DNA from: Treponema sp.
Lineage (GTDB): Bacteria; Spirochaetota; Spirochaetia; Treponematales; Treponemataceae
Length of the DNA: 64,000 nt
Direction of reading: 5' to 3'
Assembly (NCBI GenBank): GCA_017553635.1
Contig: JAFZKN010000021.1
Span: 62,001-126,000 of the forward strand
The position numbers and the translations under genes were made by a program. Positions within the stretch are counted from its first letter, which is position 1; each line of letters begins with the position of its first letter. Under the pieces are notes generated by a model. The model made no database searches. It was given only the letters and a program-made list of their open reading frames with translations, and was not told the origin of the DNA. Of this stretch, positions 57,895 through 64,000 are shown piece by piece.

Positions 57895-60606
57895 ATGGCA
57901 TCGGTTTTATATAATATTATTGTAGCTCCAATTGAGCTTGTTGTAGAAGTAGTATTTGAAGTTTTATACAGATTTGTAGGTCACGAAAAATCTGATCAGG
58001 TAATTGCCATAATCGGTGTAAGTCTTGTAATAAGCCTTCTTACGCTTCCTCTTTACCAGATGGCAGAAGCCGTTCAGAAAAAGGAACGAGACATACAAAA
58101 GGGAATGTCTAAGTGGATTTCTCACATCAGAAAAACGTTTAAAGGCGATGAGCGTTTTATGATGCAGCAGTATTATTATAAAATCAACAGTTACAGTCCG
58201 CTCCAGAGCCTTAACGGTTCTCTTTCGCTGCTTTTACAGATTCCTTTTTTTATGGCAGCCTATCACTTTCTTTCCAATCTTGAAATTTTACAGGGCACAT
58301 CTTTTGGTCCTATAGCAAATTTAGGTGCTCCTGATGCACTTTTTAAAATAGGATATTTTTCTGTAAATGTACTTCCTGTTTTGATGACAGTAATTAACTG
58401 TGCTGCGTCTTTTATATATTTAAAGGGCTTTGGATTAAAGGACAAAGTTCAGACTTATGGACTTGCAGTTATATTTCTTGTTTTACTTTATAATTCGCCT
58501 AGTGCACTTGTGATTTACTGGACATGCAATAATATTTTTTCTCTTGTAAAAAATATTTTTTATAAATTAAAGAATCCAAAAAAAGTTCTTACTGTTTTGT
58601 GTTCTATCGTGGGTTGGTTTGTCCTGGTTTTTGCTCTTGTAAAAGGACGTATGGCAACAAAGGCAAAAATTATTTTTACATTAGGAATATTTGTAATATG
58701 TAATATTCCTCTTTTGATTGCAGTAATAAAGAAAACCGGAATCTTTAATAAAATAAAAACTAATACAAAAGAAGCTTTAGACACAGGGTGTCTGTCGCTC
58801 TTTATTTTACCGGCACTCCTTCTTACTGTAATTACAGGTATTTTAATTCCTTCCAGTGTAATATCAAGTTCTCCTTCTGAGTTTGTAGATCTTGCAGATT
58901 ACAGAAATCCACTTTTGTATCTTGTAAATTCTACTTGTTACTCATCAGGGTTCTTTCTTTTATGGGGAGGGGTAATTTATTATGTTATTTCTAGAAAGGC
59001 ACGTGAAGTATTTTCTTTAATTCTCTGGGTTTTATGTGGAATCTTTCTTGTAGATTACATGTTCTTTACAAATAATCTTGGAATCTTATCTCCTTTATTA
59101 ATTTACGATAAACGTGAGTTTTTTAACGGTACGCAGAAGGTTATAAATACTCTTATTTTACTTGGCTTAACAGGATTGCTTGCTGTCATATTTAGATTTA
59201 AGAAAATAACAAAGGCCGTGTGTCTTGTTTTAATAATGAGTACATCAGTTGTAAGTATTTACCAGATTTATACTGCGCAAACTTCTCTAAATGATATGGC
59301 TTATATGAAAGAAATGAGCGTTAATTCTTCTAAGAAAAAGTTATATAAGCTAAGCAAAACAGGAAAAAATGTAATTCTTATAATGCTTGACCGTGCAATA
59401 AGCGGTTATGTTCCGTATATATTCGAAGAAAAACCAGAAGTAAAAAAACAGTTTGAAGGTTTTACATATTATCCTAATACGATTTCTTTTGGTTTTGGAA
59501 CTATCACAGGTGCACCGGCTTTATATGGTGGATATGAGTATACTCCAACAGCAATAAACGAAAGGCCAGAGGAAGCTCTTGTTGACAAGCACAATGAATC
59601 ACTTTTGGCTGTTCCAATTTTATTCAGTGAAAATGGTTTTAATGTAACTGTCTGTGATCCGCCTCATGCAGGTTATAAAGATATTCCAGATCTTTCTGTG
59701 TTTAAGCCTTATCCAAAAATTAATGCATGCATTAACCGTAAGGTAACGATTAATACAGAACTGATGAAACAGCTTGAAGGAGATGTCTTTTCTGCAAACG
59801 AGAGGAACTTTTTCTGTTACAGTATTTTCAGATGTTCTCCCCTTATTTTTGCACAGAATCTATACAACGAAGGTAATTATCTTTCTTCTGCAGAAAAATC
59901 TGTAAGAGCATCGGAGTTCTTTAAGGAATTTTCTCTTCTTACCTTGTTATCAGATTGTACGGAAGTTTCAGAAGAAAAAGAAAACACATATCTTTCTGTT
60001 TACAGCACAATTACTCATGAACCTCAGATTCTTCAGCTTCCTGACTATGAAATACGACAGAATGTTGACAACAGCGGTTATAAAACTGCAGCTGACGGTC
60101 ACATCAAAATGGAAACAGAGCGTCAGAAAATGCATTATCACTGTAATGCGGCGGCCTTTATTCAGCTTGGAAAATGGTTTGAGTATATGAGGGAAAACGG
60201 AGTATGGGATAATACAAGAATCATAATAGCTGCTGACCACGGTGAAAGCATGAAGCAGTTCGATTATATGGTCATGAATAATCCAAAGATTGATGTAGAA
60301 GCATGTAATCCTCTTTTTATGGTTAAGGATTTTAATTCTAAAGAGTTTACTGTTGATAACAGTTTTATGACAAATGCAGATGCAGCAGTTTTATCATGTA
60401 AGGATTTAATAGACAATCCTGTTAATCCTTTTACAGGAAAGAAAATTGATGACAGTGAAAAACATGCTCATCCTCAGATAGTTGTTGCTAAAACTACAGG
60501 TAATCCGTCAAAAAAACTTGTCACGACATTTACTATAGACAGTAAGCATAAACTTACCGTCCACGATGATATCTTTAAAGAAGAAAACTGGGGTATGGCA
60601 GAGTAA
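57895..60606 (+). CDS. YidC/Oxa1-like membrane domain fused to alkaline-phosphatase-superfamily domain, copy 2
   Basis: 903 residues, colinear with copy 1. The YidC-like part spans 1-225: SLLTLPLYQMAEAVQKKERD, KTFKGDERFMMQQYYYKI, LSLLLQIPFFMAAYHFLSN and LLYNSPSALVIYWTCNN. Further membrane segments reach about residue 465. The extracytoplasmic domain begins near 485: NVILIMLDRA, GFGTITGAPALYGGYEYT with the likely Thr nucleophile, and IIIAADHGESM. The membrane arginine typical of YidC is Ser here. It is probably a phosphoglycerol- or phosphoethanolamine-type transferase on the periplasmic face. The precise reaction is unknown. It ends next to the convergent dnaQ-like gene. Confidence 0.85.
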   Translation: MASVLYNIIVAPIELVVEVVFEVLYRFVGHEKSDQVIAIIGVSLVISLLTLPLYQMAEAVQKKERDIQKGMSKWISHIRKTFKGDERFMMQQYYYKINSYSPLQSLNGSLSLLLQIPFFMAAYHFLSNLEILQGTSFGPIANLGAPDALFKIGYFSVNVLPVLMTVINCAASFIYLKGFGLKDKVQTYGLAVIFLVLLYNSPSALVIYWTCNNIFSLVKNIFYKLKNPKKVLTVLCSIVGWFVLVFALVKGRMATKAKIIFTLGIFVICNIPLLIAVIKKTGIFNKIKTNTKEALDTGCLSLFILPALLLTVITGILIPSSVISSSPSEFVDLADYRNPLLYLVNSTCYSSGFFLLWGGVIYYVISRKAREVFSLILWVLCGIFLVDYMFFTNNLGILSPLLIYDKREFFNGTQKVINTLILLGLTGLLAVIFRFKKITKAVCLVLIMSTSVVSIYQIYTAQTSLNDMAYMKEMSVNSSKKKLYKLSKTGKNVILIMLDRAISGYVPYIFEEKPEVKKQFEGFTYYPNTISFGFGTITGAPALYGGYEYTPTAINERPEEALVDKHNESLLAVPILFSENGFNVTVCDPPHAGYKDIPDLSVFKPYPKINACINRKVTINTELMKQLEGDVFSANERNFFCYSIFRCSPLIFAQNLYNEGNYLSSAEKSVRASEFFKEFSLLTLLSDCTEVSEEKENTYLSVYSTITHEPQILQLPDYEIRQNVDNSGYKTAADGHIKMETERQKMHYHCNAAAFIQLGKWFEYMRENGVWDNTRIIIAADHGESMKQFDYMVMNNPKIDVEACNPLFMVKDFNSKEFTVDNSFMTNADAAVLSCKDLIDNPVNPFTGKKIDDSEKHAHPQIVVAKTTGNPSKKLVTTFTIDSKHKLTVHDDIFKEENWGMAE

Positions 60607-61188
60607 TCACGCTTCTTTTTTCTGAATGGATTTAGTATCTGCTACAGTTTTTAAAAATACTTCCATGCAGACTCTGGCATCGTCATAGGCTCTGTGGGCA
60701 TCATTAACTTTGATGTCCATTAGTGCAGCCATAAGCTGGAGGTTATATTTTCCTAAAAGCGGGTAGGCCCAGCGCACGAGTGTAAGTGTGTCCAGGGCCT
60801 TGTTTTTTGTTTCAGAAAGCTTTGCCCTTACACATTCTTCATTTAAAAATCCTAAATCAAATCCTGCGTTATGCGCAATTAAAATTCCGTCTTTTATAAA
60901 TTCAACAAAATCAGAAAGAGCATCCTTAGAAAGAGGAGCGTCCTTTATCATTTCGTTTGTGATGTGATTTATCGCTGTACATTCTGCAGGAATTGATTTC
61001 TGAGGATTTACAAGAGTTTCAAATTTATCTATGATTCCGTTTTTGTCAAATTTTACAGCCCCGATTTCGATTATGCGGTCAGAACCTGCGTTTAACCCGG
61101 TAGTCTCTGTATCAAAGGCTATAAAGTTTGCTCCAGAATCTAAAAGAATCTGGAGTTTTCTAAAATCGTCTATTATTCTGTTTGCCAT
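60607..61188 (-). CDS. DnaQ-like 3'-5' exonuclease (DNA polymerase III epsilon family)
   Basis: 193 residues. DEDDh exonuclease motifs are intact: Exo I FIAFDTETTGL, Exo II IAHNAGFDLGFLNEE and Exo III NDAHRAYDDARV. It is the size of stand-alone epsilon subunits, which proofread replication, but lacks an obvious polymerase-binding tail. It may thus be either the replicative subunit or an accessory exonuclease. ATG 61188 lies 15 nt after the phosphohexomutase gene on the same strand. Confidence 0.88.
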   Translation of the reverse strand: MANRIIDDFRKLQILLDSGANFIAFDTETTGLNAGSDRIIEIGAVKFDKNGIIDKFETLVNPQKSIPAECTAINHITNEMIKDAPLSKDALSDFVEFIKDGILIAHNAGFDLGFLNEECVRAKLSETKNKALDTLTLVRWAYPLLGKYNLQLMAALMDIKVNDAHRAYDDARVCMEVFLKTVADTKSIQKKEA

Positions 61189-61203
61189 TTTAAGACTGCT
61201 GCC

Positions 61204-62985
61204 TTATTTTGCTGCATCAAGAATTGATTTTATTTCTGAAGAAATTGCATCGCAGAGTGCGCCTGCTTTTTCTTTAGCGTCTGCAAGACACTTGTCACAG
61301 TTACCTTCAAGAGGTGTACAGCTGTTGATGTAGAACTTAATCTTTGGTTCTGTTCCAGAAGGGCGTGCACTTACGATTGTTCCGCCGTCAAGGAAGAACT
61401 GGAGTACATTGCTCTTTGGTAAATCAAGCGGTTTTTTATCTGCAGGATCAGCTGGATCAAATACAACAGAGTTCTGAACATCACGGATTGAAGTAACTGT
61501 TTTTCCGCCGAGAGTTTTAAGACCTTCTGTGCGGAGCTTTGTCATGATGCCTGCCATAACTTCTTTTCCAGATGAACCTGGGAAGTTCTGGCTTATTGCA
61601 CGGTCTTCAAAGTAACCGTATTCTTTATACATATCGTTAAGGTGTTCAAGAAGGCTCTTGCCCTGGCTCCTCCAGTAAAGCGTCATTTCTGCACACAAAG
61701 CTGCGGCACTTACACCGTCTTTATCCATAACTTCTTTTTCTACTTTATATCCGTAGCTTTCTTCAAGACCAAATACGTAATCGCCTGTTCCTTTAGCTTC
61801 CATTTCTGCTTCTACAGCGGCAATCCATTTAAATCCTGTAAGGCATTCTACCATGCGTACGCCGAACTTTTTACAGATTGCATCTCCAAACGGACTTGTT
61901 ACGATTGAACGGACTACAACAGGATCTGCAGGCATTGTTCCAAGTTCCTTGCGGCTCAAAAGAACGTATTCAATTAAAAGGGCACCCATCTGGTTTCCGG
62001 AAAGCAATACCCAGTCTCCGTTTGCATCAGGGAATGCAGTACCAAAGCGGTCAGAGTCAGGGTCAGTTGCCATTACACAGTCTGCCTTTTCTTTTTTACC
62101 AAGTTCAACTGCGAGAGTTAAAGCAGGTTTTTCTTCCGGGTTTGGTTTTTCTACAGTAGGGAAGTTGCCGTCCGGTTCTCTCTGTTCTGGAACTGTAATT
62201 ACTTTAAGTCCAAGATCACCTAAAACTTTTTCTACGTGCATTGCACCTGTTCCGTGGAGAGGTGTGTAAACGATTTTAACTTCGCCTGCTTTTTCTTTTA
62301 TGAGTTCAGGGCGGAAAAGCTGTGCTTTACACATTGCCCAGAATTTTTCGTCAATTTCTTTATCGATTATTTTTAATGTTCCGTTTTTGAGCGCTTCATC
62401 TTTTGAAATTGTTTTAACTTCTTTTACGGCATTTACTTCCCTGATGATTCCAACATCGTGCGGTTCGATAACCTGTGCACCGTCGTTCCAGTATGCCTTG
62501 TAACCGTTATACATTCTCGGGTTGTGAGATGCTGTTACTACAACACCTGTGTCGGCTTTAAGTTCTCGGATTGCAAATGAAAGCTCAGGAGTAGGTCTGA
62601 GGCCGGAAAAGAGATAGGCTTTAATTCCGTTTGCGGCAAAGATTAAAGCTGTAGCTTCTGCAAATACATCAGAGTTAAGGCGGCTGTCATAAGCAACAAC
62701 TGCACTTAATGTACCTGCTTTTGCTTTTTCAGGAAATGCTTTAATTACATAGTTTGCAAGTCCCTGTGTTGCCTGATTTATTTCGAGTGTGTTCATGCGG
62801 TTTGTTCCGCCACCCATAATACCGCGCAGCCCTCCTGTACCAAACTCAAGTGTCTGGTAAAATCTGTCTTCGAGTTCTGTCCAGTCTTCTTTTGCTATTA
62901 ATTCTTCAACTTCTTTGCTGAATCTTGTGTCTTTTTCGTTTGCAATATAATCTTTTGCTCTTTTTAAGATTTCTTCTTTTTCCAT
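61204..62985 (-). CDS. Phosphoglucomutase/phosphomannomutase family protein
   Basis: 593 residues, alpha-D-phosphohexomutase superfamily. FGTGGLRGIMGGGTNRMN opens the catalytic core. The phosphoserine loop is VVTASHNPRMYNGYK, the metal loop ATDPDSDRFG, the sugar loop GLEESYGY and the phosphate-binding loop RPSGTEPKIKFY. It interconverts hexose-6- and hexose-1-phosphates. Its length matches PgcA-type phosphoglucomutases. It may supply glucose-1-phosphate to the CDP- and UDP-sugar genes upstream in the window. ATAATTATGGAAAAAG start with GGAGTATAA upstream. Confidence 0.92.
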   Translation of the reverse strand: MEKEEILKRAKDYIANEKDTRFSKEVEELIAKEDWTELEDRFYQTLEFGTGGLRGIMGGGTNRMNTLEINQATQGLANYVIKAFPEKAKAGTLSAVVAYDSRLNSDVFAEATALIFAANGIKAYLFSGLRPTPELSFAIRELKADTGVVVTASHNPRMYNGYKAYWNDGAQVIEPHDVGIIREVNAVKEVKTISKDEALKNGTLKIIDKEIDEKFWAMCKAQLFRPELIKEKAGEVKIVYTPLHGTGAMHVEKVLGDLGLKVITVPEQREPDGNFPTVEKPNPEEKPALTLAVELGKKEKADCVMATDPDSDRFGTAFPDANGDWVLLSGNQMGALLIEYVLLSRKELGTMPADPVVVRSIVTSPFGDAICKKFGVRMVECLTGFKWIAAVEAEMEAKGTGDYVFGLEESYGYKVEKEVMDKDGVSAAALCAEMTLYWRSQGKSLLEHLNDMYKEYGYFEDRAISQNFPGSSGKEVMAGIMTKLRTEGLKTLGGKTVTSIRDVQNSVVFDPADPADKKPLDLPKSNVLQFFLDGGTIVSARPSGTEPKIKFYINSCTPLEGNCDKCLADAKEKAGALCDAISSEIKSILDAAK

Positions 62986-63002
62986 AATTATACTCCTTTA
63001 AT

Positions 63003-64000
63003 CTATTTGTCTGCTTCTAAAATAAGTTTTATTTCCCATTCAAGAAGTTCTTTTTCCTTTTCTGCGTTGTCTCCCTTTACATCGCACATAATGCGGAAAA
63101 CGCTTTCTGTTCCAGAGCCCCTCATCCAGATGAATGCTGCAGGATTTTCTGCATCTTTTTCATAAAGTTCAATTTTCAAGCCGCCTTTGGCACTTTTAGA
63201 AAAATCATCTTTTTCTTCACGTTCAGTCGTACCGTTAGTCAATATACATTTATATGACGAAATGCCGTATTTATTCAATAAGCCTGAGGCACCTTCGTTC
63301 CATGATTTTTCAAATACTTTCTGAAACTTCCCTTTTAAGAGAGCGTGATCTTCTGTCTTTATCTTTAATACAGCTCGTGGTTCTGAAACTCCAGTTGTCG
63401 TATAGCGCGGAAGTGTTTCCATTATATCACAGAGAGAAAAATCTTCTTTATATTTTTCTTCCTGACCGGAAAGACTGCACCAGATGTGAAAAAGTCCGGG
63501 CTTTACTTTTGCGCTTGCAGAAATTTCGTCGCGGATTGTAAGAAGCTTTATGAATGCAAAAATCGTGTTTATAGGGTCGCGTACGCTTGAAGGGAACGTT
63601 ATTGTTCCTCCATTTGAGCCTTCTCCCAGTATACGTACGGTGTATCCCTGTTTACGTGCAAGGCGTGCAGTGTTTACGACATTTGCTTCTCCAACTTCGC
63701 CGCGGAATACTTTTGCATTAAAGCAGCCTGCAATTTCGTTTATGCGCATGGAAGTAGGGCAGTTTACGGCAACTGCCGGTTTATAGTCTTTATCGCCGCA
63801 ATTAAGCCAGTGGGAAAACGCAAGCTCTGCAAGTACAGAAAGAGAAAATACTTCCTGGGCTTTTAATATTTCTGCTTTGTGTGTTTTTTCGTTCCAGTAA
63901 ACGATGTTTCCTCTGTCACCGTCGCAGTCGGGCATATAGCCTAAAACGGCATCTTCTGTTCCTGCTTTCTGGAGTTCTTCCATACGGCGTGCACAGTAAA
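63003..64000 (-). CDS. Second phosphohexomutase, N-terminal part outside window
   Basis: At least 331 residues; the frame is open at the right window edge, so the N-terminal half with the phosphoserine loop is missing. The metal-binding loop is YMPDCDGDRGN. RGEVGEANVV and ILGEGSNGGTITFP form the sugar-specificity region, and WMRGSGTESVFRI the phosphate-binding loop. These fit a phosphoglucomutase/phosphomannomutase distinct from the neighbour, 17 nt downstream in the same operon. The two are not close copies. The internal ATG at 63983 is not the real start. Confidence 0.88.
   Translation of the reverse strand, partial: YCARRMEELQKAGTEDAVLGYMPDCDGDRGNIVYWNEKTHKAEILKAQEVFSLSVLAELAFSHWLNCGDKDYKPAVAVNCPTSMRINEIAGCFNAKVFRGEVGEANVVNTARLARKQGYTVRILGEGSNGGTITFPSSVRDPINTIFAFIKLLTIRDEISASAKVKPGLFHIWCSLSGQEEKYKEDFSLCDIMETLPRYTTTGVSEPRAVLKIKTEDHALLKGKFQKVFEKSWNEGASGLLNKYGISSYKCILTNGTTEREEKDDFSKSAKGGLKIELYEKDAENPAAFIWMRGSGTESVFRIMCDVKGDNAEKEKELLEWEIKLILEADK

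Noticed and set aside
1..64000. tRNA, rRNA or known riboswitches
   Set aside because: No cloverleaf-type sequence, rRNA segment or recognised aptamer was seen on either strand by eye. A covariance-model scan would be decisive.

Overview
The window looks like chromosomal DNA from a host-associated or free-living Treponema-type spirochaete. It is AT-rich. It carries a TatT/TatP/TatQM-like TRAP cluster (as in the Treponema pallidum tp0956-tp0958 region), many lipoproteins with Treponema-style lipoboxes, formylglycine-enzyme-like and DUF6273 lipoproteins, Rpn/PD-(D/E)XK nucleases, and teichoic-acid-like rather than LPS-like envelope genes. No tRNA, rRNA, CRISPR array, reverse transcriptase or IS transposase was recognised. 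Species assignment is inference.

Layout. 1-8.7 kb: end of an aromatic amino-acid operon (aroF, tyrA), apt, an ankyrin lipoprotein, eda with a membrane-anchored nuclease, asnA, a radical-SAM-like protein without its cluster motif, and an RluA pseudouridine synthase interrupted by a palindromic in-frame repeat. 8.7-22.4 kb: an accessory region with two divergent nuclease/lipoprotein pairs built on a duplicated intergenic and signal-peptide block, three copies of a roughly 100-bp hairpin element, a DUF4160/DUF2442 pair and two large beta-helix lipoproteins. 22.5-36.8 kb: housekeeping genes: efp with its modifier epmA, a TtcA-like protein, an SDR, the TRAP operon with a GH3 hydrolase and an RNA methyltransferase, an HD-GYP protein, the infC-rpmI-rplT-coiled coil-zapA-yaiI operon, and a LysM protein.

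36.8-60.6 kb is a large envelope-glycan locus. It is bracketed by two paralogous gene pairs in opposite orientation. Each pair is a TagB-like glycerophosphotransferase plus a fusion of a YidC/Oxa1-like membrane domain to an alkaline-phosphatase/LTA-synthase-like domain. Between them lie a winged-helix protein, a specialised NusG paralogue, a nucleotide-sugar dehydrogenase behind a consensus promoter and a long palindrome-rich leader, a flippase, a sulfotransferase-like gene, a phosphonate module (nucleotidyltransferase-PEP mutase fusion plus alcohol dehydrogenase), CDP-glucose genes, glycosyltransferases and GtrA/GtrB. Together they suggest a phosphate- and phosphonate-decorated surface glycan or glycolipid made under antitermination control. 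60.6-64 kb: a DnaQ-like exonuclease and two phosphohexomutases, which may supply hexose-1-phosphate.

A recurrent regulatory theme is leaderless expression. At least seven genes have a recognisable -35/-10 promoter (16-17 bp spacer) whose -10 ends only 6-9 nt before the ATG, with no Shine-Dalgarno sequence.
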